Source of the DNA: Clostridia bacterium | Lineage (GTDB): Bacteria > Bacillota > Clostridia > UMGS1810 | Reading direction: 5' to 3' | Length of the DNA stretch: 64,000 nucleotides | Assembly: GCA_017621495.1 (NCBI GenBank) | Contig: JAGATB010000007.1 | Location: 62,001 to 126,000 of the forward strand | In this document: piece by piece, positions 9,451-18,484 of the stretch | Position numbering within the stretch: the first letter of the stretch is position 1 | Layout of the letters: each line of letters starts with the position of its first letter | Notes under the pieces: generated by a model | The model's input: the letters and a program-made list of their open reading frames with translations, nothing else | Database searches by the model: none | Told to the model about the DNA's origin: nothing | Made by a program: the position numbers and the translations under genes

Positions 9451-10056
9451 TTATAATTCTCTGTCAGAATTAAAACCATTAAACCTTTCTGCTGTTTCAC
9501 TTGATGTGCTCGACACTGTGCGCATGGTTGACCTCAAACGTCCTGTAGAAGAATTTCCCAGTGATGTCTTCTTTACGCTTGGAGGAGTAATTGTTTCGGC
9601 ATCCTTTTCAAAAGAGGTTATTTTGCTTAAATTTGGTAGAAAGTCAGATACAAAAACATATATAATAAAAAGAATCGAAGCAATCAATATTACCGACGAT
9701 ACCGGCGCAACAGCCGACAAGCCTCCCTTCTCAATTGCATATTCTCCCAAATATCCATAGCTTTTCACGACATTGATTATAGCAATTCCCATATAAGAAG
9801 CTCCTGTCAACGCAAATGCAAGTGTCAGATATTTCAATGTAGTCTTACGAGAACCGAACTTTTCTATAAATTTAGTTGTCATTGAGCCTGCTATTGCAAA
9901 AGGAATAACACCAATAGTCGCCCATACTAAAGCATCATAATCTTCTCCGTGCCAAAGTATTTCCTTTAACGATTCCTCCATAAGAGTTGGATATAAAAAA
10001 CCCAATAACACTAAACCAACTATAATTATTAATTTTGCTAATTCTTTATCTTTCAT
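9451..10056 (-). CDS. Membrane protein of the kinase/phosphatase operon
   Basis: No family recognised. The 201-residue protein has four likely membrane helices (about 8-24, 40-60, 72-94 and 115-142). A C-terminal tail rich in Ser, Thr and Arg ('RTVSSTSSETAERF') ends 'FNSDREL'. The tail has several possible phosphorylation sites and echoes the 'RF...GDL' ends of the two downstream proteins. It starts 11 bases after the PP2C gene with a TAAGGAGAAAAAAG site. It may be a substrate or anchor of the signalling module, by inference from position and tail. Confidence 0.75.
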   Translation of the reverse strand: MKDKELAKLIIIVGLVLLGFLYPTLMEESLKEILWHGEDYDALVWATIGVIPFAIAGSMTTKFIEKFGSRKTTLKYLTLAFALTGASYMGIAIINVVKSYGYLGEYAIEKGGLSAVAPVSSVILIASILFIIYVFVSDFLPNLSKITSFEKDAETITPPSVKKTSLGNSSTGRLRSTMRTVSSTSSETAERFNGFNSDREL

Positions 10057-10067
10057 CTTTTTTCTCC

Positions 10068-10970
10068 TTAAAGATATATTGAATACTCTCTCTTATAAAC
10101 ATCCCACAAAGAACACACATCCTTTTGAGAGTTCATATATTTCTCAACCACATACTTATTTCTTTTAACAAAACTACTTCTGATATCCTCAAAATCCGAA
10201 AAGCCGCAAACCGCAACGCACAAAGTGTAATCATCGCCTGTTACCTCGTGCATACGTTCATTTAAAGCTACCTTCCATTCGAGGATACTTTTTGCTTTAA
10301 TCAATGAATCAGTCAAAAGATGTTCAAATTCCATAGGAGAATTCAAGTAGCCGAAACAACCGTCTGTAGCTGTCAATAATATACATGGGTGGTCTATGGT
10401 GATTTTTTTGCTATGTATCTCAAAAGATGTGCTTGCGTTAATAACATTAGTCATAATGCCGTCATTTGACAAGTTGCTCATAGCGTCCTGTCCGTCAAGG
10501 TCATCATCTGTTAGCTGGTGCATTCCGCTTGCATCCAACATATAGCACCTAGAATCTCCCGCCCAAAAACAAGTTATATCTATTTTTTGCTCATTTAATT
10601 TTCCGGTAATGATGGCAGCGGTTGTTGGAAAAGACTTTCCCAGAGAACCCATTATACGTCCGGATTTGTCCGCATATTTATTACACACAGTCAAAGCTTC
10701 GTATATATAACCTTGAATTTCCGTCTCAATATTTGATTCGCAAAACCAAGCCCTCACACCACCGCAAACTGCGCGCGATGCAATATACGCCCCTGTTTTT
10801 CCAGAATAATTTTCGTACTTTTTAGAACCGGAACCACCGCACCCGTCAAGCGATGCAATTATGAAATTATCATCAATCACATCAAAGTAAAAGCAATCTT
10901 CACCATTGTTTTTTACCATTTCTTCAGCTACAGAAAATATTGAATTTAATTCTTGTCTTGTTTTCTTCAT
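10068..10970 (-). CDS. PP2C-family protein phosphatase
   Basis: This 300-residue cytosolic metal-dependent Ser/Thr phosphatase has the PP2C metal motifs in order: 'LDGCGGSG' near residue 34-41, 'FWAGDSRCYML' near 135, 'TATDGCFGYL' near 202 and 'GDDYTLCVA' near 255. The Asp residues of these motifs normally hold two Mn/Mg ions. No membrane segment is seen. It begins 15 bases after the vWA gene with an AGAGG ribosome site. With the vWA protein and the kinase it completes the three components of a TerY-P-type triad, in which kinase and phosphatase are expected to act on the same targets. Confidence 0.92.
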   Translation of the reverse strand: MKKTRQELNSIFSVAEEMVKNNGEDCFYFDVIDDNFIIASLDGCGGSGSKKYENYSGKTGAYIASRAVCGGVRAWFCESNIETEIQGYIYEALTVCNKYADKSGRIMGSLGKSFPTTAAIITGKLNEQKIDITCFWAGDSRCYMLDASGMHQLTDDDLDGQDAMSNLSNDGIMTNVINASTSFEIHSKKITIDHPCILLTATDGCFGYLNSPMEFEHLLTDSLIKAKSILEWKVALNERMHEVTGDDYTLCVAVCGFSDFEDIRSSFVKRNKYVVEKYMNSQKDVCSLWDVYKREYSIYL

Positions 10971-10985
10971 TTGATAACCTCTTTG

Positions 10986-11672
10986 TTAGATAGAGTTTGA
11001 AATAGTATTGATAATTTCCTCATATTCCAAATTTGCTAAACCTTTACCCGCTTCGGATGGAAAGTGCAATACATTGTCCCAATTCTGTGATATAACATTC
11101 CAATCGGGAGCATCAGGAGCAAACAACAAAAGTCGTTTTGCATTGTTGTCTACAAAACCTGTCTGCTGAGAACCACTCCACCATGAGGATAACTCTTTAA
11201 TATCCTTAGCCATGTTCCTTGGATAATTTTCCACATTTCTTCCATATCCAAGCGGATGTGTTGGAGCATCTGTCCACACAACAATTACCTGGCGTTTTTT
11301 CATTCCTTGGGTATCCCATTTGGATTTTATTGCATAAGCGAGTGCTTCCAGCCCGTCTTCGGGATCGTCTCCGCCGCCCTCGGCTTTTAAGCTGTGCACA
11401 CATCTTTCAAATTCCTTTTCTTCCTGAGGGAGCTTGAAAAAGTCTGTAACCATCATTGCCTTATCTTTATCCGCCGCATAATCACGAAAGGCAACCACCC
11501 TGACTCTAAGCTGACTGATATACTTATGTTTTTTCTCCATTGCATTAGTTACATCCTGATAAAAATTCAATGCATTATTTTTAACGATTTCAATGATGTT
11601 ATCCATGCTTCCTGTACAGTCAATGCAGAACACCATATCCACATTGTAGCTGATTTTATAATTACTTGCCAT
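10986..11672 (-). CDS. TerY-like vWA domain protein
   Basis: The 228-residue protein is essentially a single vWA domain. The metal-ion-dependent adhesion site is 'DCTGSM' near residue 18, a DxTxS variant of the usual DxSxS. The other metal-site elements are the 'GGGDDPEDGLEAL' region and 'VVWTDAPTH'. There is no signal peptide, so it is cytosolic. The DxTGSM form is known in vWA proteins of kinase-associated systems. It overlaps the preceding gene by 11 bases, which suggests coupled translation, and has a GGAGGAGTAACAA site. Its likely job is to scaffold the triad. Confidence 0.88.
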   Translation of the reverse strand: MASNYKISYNVDMVFCIDCTGSMDNIIEIVKNNALNFYQDVTNAMEKKHKYISQLRVRVVAFRDYAADKDKAMMVTDFFKLPQEEKEFERCVHSLKAEGGGDDPEDGLEALAYAIKSKWDTQGMKKRQVIVVWTDAPTHPLGYGRNVENYPRNMAKDIKELSSWWSGSQQTGFVDNNAKRLLLFAPDAPDWNVISQNWDNVLHFPSEAGKGLANLEYEEIINTISNSI

Positions 11673-12309
11673 TTGTTACTCCTCCGTTTTCCTTTTTATT
11701 TACTATATTTTCCTCTGCATTCGACTCACTCTCAGAGGTAATTTTAACTTTTTTATCATTTGCCTCGGAAGTTTCATTATTGTCTTTTTCTTTATACTCA
11801 TCCGTTATATTTTTTGTATTCTCTCCGCCTTTATTTTCTGCTTTTTCATCTTCCTTGTTAGCTTTTTCAATTTCTGCAAGGATAGAATCAAGCAAAGTTT
11901 TATATTCATTCAATTCCTTTTTTGTTTCGTCGATTTGACCTATTGTCTCTTCTTTGTATCTTTTTACGGTATTCATAGTCCTAATACCAAAAACAATTGA
12001 ACTGATGAGAATCAAAAAGCTCAATCCAATGGCTATTAAACCAAACAATGAATTTTTTTGTGTTGACTTCATAATGTTATCTGATTTCTTCAGTAATTTT
12101 TGCATATCTAAATCCCTCATTCCTTTCAATTCAAAATTTTCTTTATTAATATATCCACTTGAATTAGACGGTGTATTCTCGTCGAAAACTCCAAAACTCA
12201 ATATGTCTGCAAATCCGACACAGCCCGTTGTCGGTGGCATATCTGCACCACAATATGAGCACTCAGCCAAACCCATTATATTACTTTTTCCGCATTTATC
12301 GCAAATCAC
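11662..12309 (-). CDS. Zinc-ribbon membrane protein with coiled coil
   Basis: The start is a GTG ending at 12309 with an AGGAGGTAACTAA site. An N-terminal zinc ribbon (two Cys pairs: 'CDKCG' and 'CSYCG', residues 3-20) is followed by a cytosolic linker and one membrane helix (about 89-109). A long extracellular Lys/Glu-rich coiled coil and a low-complexity C-terminus follow. The topology suggests a sensor or anchor with the zinc ribbon inside. TerY-P triads in the literature carry zinc ribbons fused to the kinase; here the ribbon may act in trans. The function is inferred from context. Confidence 0.75.
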   Translation of the reverse strand: MICDKCGKSNIMGLAECSYCGADMPPTTGCVGFADILSFGVFDENTPSNSSGYINKENFELKGMRDLDMQKLLKKSDNIMKSTQKNSLFGLIAIGLSFLILISSIVFGIRTMNTVKRYKEETIGQIDETKKELNEYKTLLDSILAEIEKANKEDEKAENKGGENTKNITDEYKEKDNNETSEANDKKVKITSESESNAEENIVNKKENGGVTNGK

Positions 12310-12333
12310 TTAGTTACCTCCTATACCGCTTTA

Positions 12334-12711
12334 TTACATTATACATAATTCTTCAATTCCCGCTTTAATTAATGCGTTGACTTGAGTCGCATATATACCC
12401 GATGAATTATCTTGACATATTGCAACAATCAGTCCTATTATAATTAATATGATAATTATGGCCCAAAGAATATTTCCTTCATTTGTTCCATTTTTAGCTG
12501 AGGTGTCTTTATCATCTTTAAACACAGGCATATCATCTGAAATTTTTTCAAGATATTCATCAGCTTCCGTCCAAGTTCTGAGTATAGTTGAGCTTTTTCC
12601 GCATCCACAAACAATACACTTAGTAAGTAACATACTATTTTCCATATCACATTCGTTACATAACCAGCTATCACATTCTCGCCTGTATTTTAAAATAACT
12701 TTTGTTTCCAT
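12334..12711 (-). CDS. Small zinc-ribbon membrane protein, first gene of the signalling operon
   Basis: The ATG ending at 12711 is chosen because GGGAG lies 8 bases ahead; a Met five codons upstream would put that site inside the gene. The 125-residue protein has a zinc ribbon (about residues 13-37, 'CNECD' and 'CIVCGCG'), an acidic middle, one strong membrane helix (about 83-104) and a short C-terminus. It is the promoter-proximal gene of the 12-gene array and pairs with the next zinc-ribbon membrane protein. No family name can be given. I see no fully convincing sigma-A promoter in the AT-rich DNA just upstream. Confidence 0.7.
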   Translation of the reverse strand: METKVILKYRRECDSWLCNECDMENSMLLTKCIVCGCGKSSTILRTWTEADEYLEKISDDMPVFKDDKDTSAKNGTNEGNILWAIIIILIIIGLIVAICQDNSSGIYATQVNALIKAGIEELCIM

Positions 12712-12775
12712 CGTTTGTTCTCCCATACCATCAATAAAACAATATTTATATACTTAGTTTAAATATATATTTAGC

Positions 12776-12969
12776 AAAATGTACACTTTTTGCAAAATGT
12801 TGGAAATTACAAAAATATTACTTAAAAGTTAATGTATAGTTACTTTATTTTCCAAAATTATTGACTTATTTAGGTAGATATGGTATTATAATGCTAATTT
12901 AAGAGGAATTTTGTAATATTTTCAAAAAAATTCTACTTATTAGAATTACTATCAAAAAGTGTACCTTTT
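12776..12969. mobile_element. Inverted-repeat-bounded non-coding element (MITE or IS relic)
   Basis: Two 17-base inverted repeats with one mismatch bound this stretch: AAAATGTACACTTTTTG at 12776-12792 and its complement at 12953-12969. No open frame lies between them. The interior is AT-rich and holds a sigma-A-like promoter pointing right. Size and layout fit a MITE or the fused ends of a deleted insertion sequence. No target-site duplication was found by eye. It fills much of the gap between the signalling operon and the resolvase. Confidence 0.5.
12861..12889 (+). promoter_or_regulatory. Sigma-A-like promoter without a gene
   Basis: TTGACT at 12861-12866, a 17-base spacer and TATTAT at 12884-12889 read to the right, and an overlapping TATAAT ends at 12892. 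No coding frame with a ribosome site follows on the plus strand before the resolvase gene, which is on the other strand. Confidence 0.45.
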
Positions 12970-13070
12970 AATAGTATTTTTTATTTCTTAAACTCTCAGA
13001 AAATCAAGATTTTCCTCGATTTATTCTTGAAAACATGCTATAGATCATTTGTCAAGGTTCAGCTTAAATA

Positions 13071-13132
13071 AATAGTGAATAAGTTACTACCAAAATCGCT
13101 AAATACGATTTAAGCCTCACTTATTCACTATT
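13071..13132. repeat. Nested palindrome downstream of the resolvase
   Basis: AATAGTGAATAAG at 13071-13083 pairs perfectly with 13120-13132. Inside the loop a second small stem forms (AAATCG / CGATTT around 13093-13111). It lies 12 bases beyond the resolvase stop codon. It could terminate the minus-strand phage-cassette transcript, though no strong T-run follows, or be a recombination site for the resolvase. Confidence 0.55.
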
Positions 13133-13144
13133 CACTCTTGCCTA

Positions 13145-13786
<642 letters not shown>

Positions 13787-15247
13787 CTACATTCTGTAAA
13801 AATTATATTTATCAAGCTTTGATGCAGGATTTAAAATATTGAGGGGGTCATCTGTCTCAATTGCATTAGACTTGCCCTGCCTTGGATTGATTAAGTTTTC
13901 CATGAGTACATATCGTACGCAGTCATATATGTGGTCCTCACCGGAGGAATCGATATCCTCCACATTTACGCTGTCATACACCAGTGCCGGTATAGTCCTT
14001 ATAAATCCCGGGCAATTATCAAATACATACATCATGGGTATACCCTCATCGTCAAAGGCAAATCTGTAATGAAACTGCATCTTGCCTGCCAGGCGTTCAT
14101 TGTCACCGTAGTCGAAGAATACCCCCTGAGAGGCGAACATGTCTGCTATGCTTTCGCCGGTTTCCGCTTTTGATATGGCAGGGTCGGCTATACCGCGGAT
14201 TTTCCTGCCTTTTAAATTTATATGTTCATTTTCCATCATTTTAATTCTTTCGGCAATCTGCTGCGGAGTGTAGCGTACTCCTTCATTGGGAGTGCCTGTA
14301 CATCCGTAAAGCTCAGCTATCACATATGCCCTGCCGTCATGGTCTATGGCTATCCACTCTACCGCAAAAGGGCGTGAGTATCCGAAGTCAAATCCCCGGT
14401 ATATCTTCCAGCTCTTGGGTATCTCAAAGGGTTTTATAACATGAGTAAAACGTCTGTCCGTGTATCGTGCAGGGTCATTTCGCCATTCGGAGAACACCTG
14501 CCCTGCAAAGCTGTCCCAATCGCCGTAGAGCAGGGCTTTCTTTTCCTTATCCGGCAGAAGCGACAGATTGGCAAGGTAGTTGGGATCATTCTTTAAAAGC
14601 TCCTCATTATCAAACACGGTAGATGGTACAAATATCCGGCTGCGCTCCATTTCTATGAGCTTGCCGTCAGGGCCCACAGCCTGTACTATGGTCTTAATAG
14701 GTGTCAGGGGCGGAGCGGCTGTGATAAACCGCTCCTTTACCCATCCGTGACCTATACCGCCGGGGTTGGTGGTAGCCCTTATGTAGCATCTGGTGCCGCC
14801 GCCCGACGGTCGGTTACGTGAAAACATATATGAATACTCCTCCCAGGTGAAATGCGTAAGCTCGTCAAAGGCTATGAAGTCATATCTCTTACCCTGATAG
14901 TTTATCCTGTCCTTGGTATGCTGCATGGCGCCAAAGTATATTTTTGCCCCGGAGGGGAAAATCCAGCAATGCTTACTGTCATTGTAGGTTGCCTTGGGGT
15001 ATGCCTTGGTGTAGAGCTCACGGCTGCGGTCTATGAGCTCAGATAGCTGCGGATAGGTCTTTCTTAATATCAGCCCTCTGTAGTGACCTATGTGCACCTG
15101 TCTGAGTGCTTCTGTAAGCAGTGCATCGGATTTACCTCCTCCTGCCGCTCCGCCGTAGAGTGCTTCGTACTCCGGTCGAGACTGAAATACTGCCTGCTTA
15201 GGCTGAGGAGTCCATATTATATTTTTGTCATTCTTCAAATTGCTCAT
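13787..15247 (-). CDS. Phage terminase large subunit
   Basis: The start is the ATG ending at 15247, with TGGAGG nine bases ahead; an ATG six codons upstream is possible. The protein has 486 residues. The N-terminal ATPase has Walker A 'GGAAGGGKS' and Walker B 'YDFIAFDELTHF'. The C-terminal RNase-H-like nuclease has acidic residues in 'RGFDFGYSRP', 'IRGIADPAI' and 'EDHIYDCVRY'. Full length and all motifs are intact, so the packaging motor could work. It overlaps the upstream small gene by 20 bases. No portal gene is next to it, which is unusual. Confidence 0.92.
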   Translation of the reverse strand: MSNLKNDKNIIWTPQPKQAVFQSRPEYEALYGGAAGGGKSDALLTEALRQVHIGHYRGLILRKTYPQLSELIDRSRELYTKAYPKATYNDSKHCWIFPSGAKIYFGAMQHTKDRINYQGKRYDFIAFDELTHFTWEEYSYMFSRNRPSGGGTRCYIRATTNPGGIGHGWVKERFITAAPPLTPIKTIVQAVGPDGKLIEMERSRIFVPSTVFDNEELLKNDPNYLANLSLLPDKEKKALLYGDWDSFAGQVFSEWRNDPARYTDRRFTHVIKPFEIPKSWKIYRGFDFGYSRPFAVEWIAIDHDGRAYVIAELYGCTGTPNEGVRYTPQQIAERIKMMENEHINLKGRKIRGIADPAISKAETGESIADMFASQGVFFDYGDNERLAGKMQFHYRFAFDDEGIPMMYVFDNCPGFIRTIPALVYDSVNVEDIDSSGEDHIYDCVRYVLMENLINPRQGKSNAIETDDPLNILNPASKLDKYNFYRM

Positions 15248-15608
15248 CCTCCGTTTCCTCCACATCGCTGAGCAGTACTATGCCGTTTTCATCTGTGTCC
15301 CGGTCGTCATCACCTGTCATGCTCGTGTGAATATCCTTGATATCCTTAAGTGTAGATACCAGCTGTTTGAGAGCGGCTTTGTCTATCATGCCGTCAATTA
15401 TCTCTACGTTTTCCTTCTCCTCTACCACCTCATTTACAGGCTTCTTGGTATCGTAATCATACTCCACAGTCTTAGTGCGTTCCTTAATTTTTAGCACACA
15501 GCGAGTGAGCTCACTGATGGATTTTTCTATCATATCCAGCATACTGTCGGCTATGGTGAGTATTCTCTCGTGTCTTTGCTGCTCATCGGACGTGAGTTCA
15601 CTTTTCAC
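15228..15608 (-). CDS. Putative terminase small subunit / phage protein
   Basis: This 126-residue acidic protein starts at a GTG ending at 15608 with a GGGAGCGAGCATT site. It has an N-terminal helical part ('ILTIADSMLDMIEKSISELTR'), a charged middle and an Asp/Glu-rich tail that runs over the terminase start. Position directly before the large subunit and the overlap suggest a small terminase subunit. The sequence itself has no motif I can name, and no helix-turn-helix is obvious. Confidence 0.6.
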   Translation of the reverse strand: MKSELTSDEQQRHERILTIADSMLDMIEKSISELTRCVLKIKERTKTVEYDYDTKKPVNEVVEEKENVEIIDGMIDKAALKQLVSTLKDIKDIHTSMTGDDDRDTDENGIVLLSDVEETEDEQFEE

Positions 15609-15624
15609 AATGCTCGCTCCCGTC

Positions 15625-15975
15625 TTATATTGCCGATTCCGAAATCACGGCTTCACTCTGCAGTCTGGACTGATACTGCACGGAAAAGCTATTCTGCTGT
15701 TCGCTGTTTGCCAGTGCTTCGGCATATTTTCTGGGTATACGCACCTCTACACCTCTGGGCACTATCATACCCACACCGTTTACCGCTACAAATACATCAT
15801 CCTTGTATCTGTTGCTGTCTTTAAACAGCTTCACGGTAACAAGCTCGTTGTAGTAGTCCTTTGCGCTGATTGAGGGCTCAGCACTCTGCTCATCAGAAGG
15901 TTCAGATACCTCCTCGATGATTTCCTCTGTAATTTCCTCTGTGATTTCTTCTGTAATTTGTTTTTTAGTAGCCAT
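15625..15975 (-). CDS. Small phage structural or head-associated protein
   Basis: This 116-residue protein starts with a Thr/Ile/Glu repeat (an EITEE unit repeated several times, residues 7-20). An acidic linker follows, then a compact C-terminal part with 'VTVKLFKDSNRYKDDVFVAVNG' and 'VPRGVEVRIPRKYAEAL'. Such a small protein often follows a major capsid gene in Clostridia phage cassettes. It starts 18 bases after the capsid gene with a GAAGGAGG site. The function is unknown; a head decoration or completion role is possible. Confidence 0.65.
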   Translation of the reverse strand: MATKKQITEEITEEITEEIIEEVSEPSDEQSAEPSISAKDYYNELVTVKLFKDSNRYKDDVFVAVNGVGMIVPRGVEVRIPRKYAEALANSEQQNSFSVQYQSRLQSEAVISESAI

Positions 15976-15993
15976 TATTTATCCTCCTTCAAA

Positions 15994-17280
15994 TTAATTT
16001 TCGCCGCTTTCAAAGCTGGACACACTCTCTATTCTGGTAATGTAGTTGTCTACCAGAAGCTCTGCTACCTTGGTTCCCTTCCAGCCTGCAGTAGCTCTCT
16101 GATTGAGCGGGTCTGCAGTACCACCGGAACCCAGCTGCTTCACTATGTGTTCCAGTCCGCCGCCGGTAACCTCTGTGACACCGTAGGCATTGGCTCCCAG
16201 AACCAGTGTAGAGTAGATGTCTCTGCCTGCAAGTCCTGCCTCACCGGGGTAAACAATATCACTGCTCGTCATGGAATATCCGCTCATACCCGGAATTGAA
16301 GTATCCATAAACCATATGGTCTTGGTAGATGGTGATACACCGCCTACTACCACAGTGGCGCTTGTGAGAGCTATATTGTCTGCATTGGGATTGTGAATCT
16401 GTATCTTCCTGCCCAGAAGATTTACCGCATCCTCCTCTGTGATGACCTCTCTCACTACAATCTTGTGAGTGCTTACACTGCCGAACTCAGCAGAGGTGTC
16501 GGTGGCACTCGTACTGTAGGAAGCTACAGAAAGTGTTCTGGAGCTTTTGGTCAAATCCGGAGCATGGAATATCTTAGCTTCTGTGGTCTCCACAAATCTT
16601 ACACCGCCGATTTTACCGATTTCACCGGCAAAGATATTTTCGGAATTAGCATATTTATTGACGTCTATCCACTCCTCGTCTCTCATGAGGTCGTAGCTTA
16701 CGTCCGGATGAATGATAGCCACATAGCCGCCTTCAATTTTTGGCGTATTCTGCGACTTCAAAAATCGAGCCGCCTTGAATATATCATCCACACAAAGCTT
16801 GGCTGTCTCATCAAGCAGACTTCTGGACTCTCTGCCTGTGGCATACATTACACTGGTACCTGCATTGAGCACCTCTCTGGTCACAGTATCCAGTGTGGTG
16901 CCTGCCTGACTGCCCAGAAGTCTGGTAGTCTCCACCAAAGTGTTATCTACAGCGGTAAGCATAAGTACATCAGAAAGAGTTACATAGTAACCGTACTGAG
17001 AAACATCTGCAGTAACCTTGGTTACAGACAGACTGCCACCGTTTGGAGTTATACCCTCTGTGAGAGGCTTGGACGCCTTGGTAAAGGGTACGAACTTTCT
17101 AAAGTTAATGGTCTTGCCGCCGTTGGCAGGTATGGGGTGCTTCTGACCGAACTGGTCATGCACCAGATTGGGCACAGCGTTATCTATGAGATAGTCGCTA
17201 TAGTAGGTTTTCATCTCTGCCGAGAGTCCTTCGGTTGTGTTTGGGTTCATATTGAAGCCCTGTGTACTTGTTTCTGACAT
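15994..17280 (-). CDS. N4-gp56 family major capsid protein
   Basis: The 428-residue protein matches the N4-gp56 capsid family in length and in its opening: 'MKTYYSDYLIDNAVPNLVHDQFG', then 'GKTINFRKFVPF', 'LTEGITPNGG' and the 'QYGYYVTLSDVL' strand. The later 'YVAIIHPDVSYDLMRDEEW' and 'FVETTEAKIF' stretches are also typical. These HK97-fold proteins build the head shell. It follows the scaffold-like gene by 20 bases with an AAAAGGAGG site. The frame is intact throughout. Confidence 0.9.
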   Translation of the reverse strand: MSETSTQGFNMNPNTTEGLSAEMKTYYSDYLIDNAVPNLVHDQFGQKHPIPANGGKTINFRKFVPFTKASKPLTEGITPNGGSLSVTKVTADVSQYGYYVTLSDVLMLTAVDNTLVETTRLLGSQAGTTLDTVTREVLNAGTSVMYATGRESRSLLDETAKLCVDDIFKAARFLKSQNTPKIEGGYVAIIHPDVSYDLMRDEEWIDVNKYANSENIFAGEIGKIGGVRFVETTEAKIFHAPDLTKSSRTLSVASYSTSATDTSAEFGSVSTHKIVVREVITEEDAVNLLGRKIQIHNPNADNIALTSATVVVGGVSPSTKTIWFMDTSIPGMSGYSMTSSDIVYPGEAGLAGRDIYSTLVLGANAYGVTEVTGGGLEHIVKQLGSGGTADPLNQRATAGWKGTKVAELLVDNYITRIESVSSFESGEN

Positions 17281-17300
17281 TTATTTTTCCTCCTTTTCAT

Positions 17301-18233
17301 TTAAAAGGTGATTCTCTCACCTCTTGCTGCCCTTTGGGCAATTTCTGCTCTCTCCTTTGGCGAGAGCTTGGATACATCGTTTTTAATTATCACCGAGCCC
17401 GACGAGGAGAGCCCGTTTTCAGCAGGTCTCATGGCTCTGTTTCTTATAGCGTCGGCTGTTTTCTTCTCAGCTTCCCTGGCGGCATTTTGGGCAATGTCTG
17501 CCATAATCTCGCCGTGATGTACCACTTCATATGCGGTCTTGACATCTATACCGCTTTTGATAAGTGATACGAAGGAAGGATTCTTCGCCTCCTCAAAGAT
17601 ATTGAACCCCGGATAACTTTCCCTGACGGACTCACTCTGTCTGAACCAGTTCTCCACAGCTTCGTTTGCCCTTTGCGCGGCTTCCAGCTGTGATTGTCTC
17701 ATATGATAACGCCTGTTTTCGTTTTCCAGCTTTTTTAAGTACTTATAATCCTCAACTCTCATTCCCCGCTTGTCAGCCTCAGCCGCAAGATAAGCGTCAT
17801 CGGACTCTATAGCACTCTTAAGCCTTGCGATATTCCCCGGCTCTACGTTGTATCTGTCGTAGAGCATATCCACGATTTCGGTGCTTTCACTAAGCCTCTG
17901 CTTCAGATTGGAGTTATCCTTAAAGCGTCTGGAGAGATTATCCTTTATGCGCTCCTCGTAAAACTCTTTGTAGTCACCCTTGATGAGCTTTTCAAATTCC
18001 GCTCTTTTCAAGGACTTGCTCTCAACATCAGCCGCCGCATCACCATCATCCGCCGGAACCGATACACTATTGTCTTCATTGGTGGTTGTATACGTCCTTG
18101 GACTTTGGGTATTTTCGCCGGTCTGATTTGCCATGCCTTGGGGCTCAGCGACCTGCCCCGTTGAGACCTTGATCTCCTCTGCTGCCGGTGCCGTATTCTC
18201 TGTACCGGTAATTGTGTTTTTTACTTCTTCCAT
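17301..18233 (-). CDS. Phage scaffolding-like protein
   Basis: This 310-residue protein has a disordered N-terminal third rich in Thr, Glu and Asp. A long, highly charged helical section follows (about 85-230, 'IKDNLSRRFKDNSNLKQRL' to 'YLKKLENENRRYHMRQSQLEAAQRA'), then a basic C-terminus ending 'SPKERAEIAQRAARGERITF'. Composition, coiled-coil character and position just ahead of the capsid gene fit a scaffold (GP20-type). It is the first gene of the cassette, with a GAAAGGAGAAAG site. No promoter upstream was convincing. Confidence 0.75.
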   Translation of the reverse strand: MEEVKNTITGTENTAPAAEEIKVSTGQVAEPQGMANQTGENTQSPRTYTTTNEDNSVSVPADDGDAAADVESKSLKRAEFEKLIKGDYKEFYEERIKDNLSRRFKDNSNLKQRLSESTEIVDMLYDRYNVEPGNIARLKSAIESDDAYLAAEADKRGMRVEDYKYLKKLENENRRYHMRQSQLEAAQRANEAVENWFRQSESVRESYPGFNIFEEAKNPSFVSLIKSGIDVKTAYEVVHHGEIMADIAQNAAREAEKKTADAIRNRAMRPAENGLSSSGSVIIKNDVSKLSPKERAEIAQRAARGERITF

Positions 18234-18344
18234 TTTTCTTTCTCCTTTCGTCTTTCCGAAGTGTCAGCAAATTTCTGCGGTCTTTCCCGCGTGTCACCTG
18301 CTGTAATTCCATTATACAATTTTCAAAAAAATTTTTCGCCTACT

Positions 18345-18400
18345 GTTTTTTTAAAAACAAACACCCCTCAAAGCCTGTGTTTATCAGGGCTTCGAGGGGG
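18345..18400 (-). terminator. Intrinsic terminator ahead of the phage cassette
   Basis: CCCCTCAAAGCCTG at 18364-18377 pairs with CAGGGCTTCGAGGGG at 18385-18399. Read on the minus strand, the stem is followed by a T-rich tract at 18361-18346. It would stop leftward transcripts from the symporter region before the scaffold gene. Confidence 0.7.
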
Positions 18401-18484
18401 TTGACCGTCTAATTAAATGTGTATTTTTAAAAAATTATTTCAAAATATTTTGAAATTCAATGCAATCGTCTAAGAAAAAAATAA

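Noticed and set aside
15994-17280. Encapsulin shell protein
   Set aside because: The sequence fits N4-gp56 capsid proteins, and a scaffold-like gene and terminase lie beside it; no cargo enzyme gene is present.
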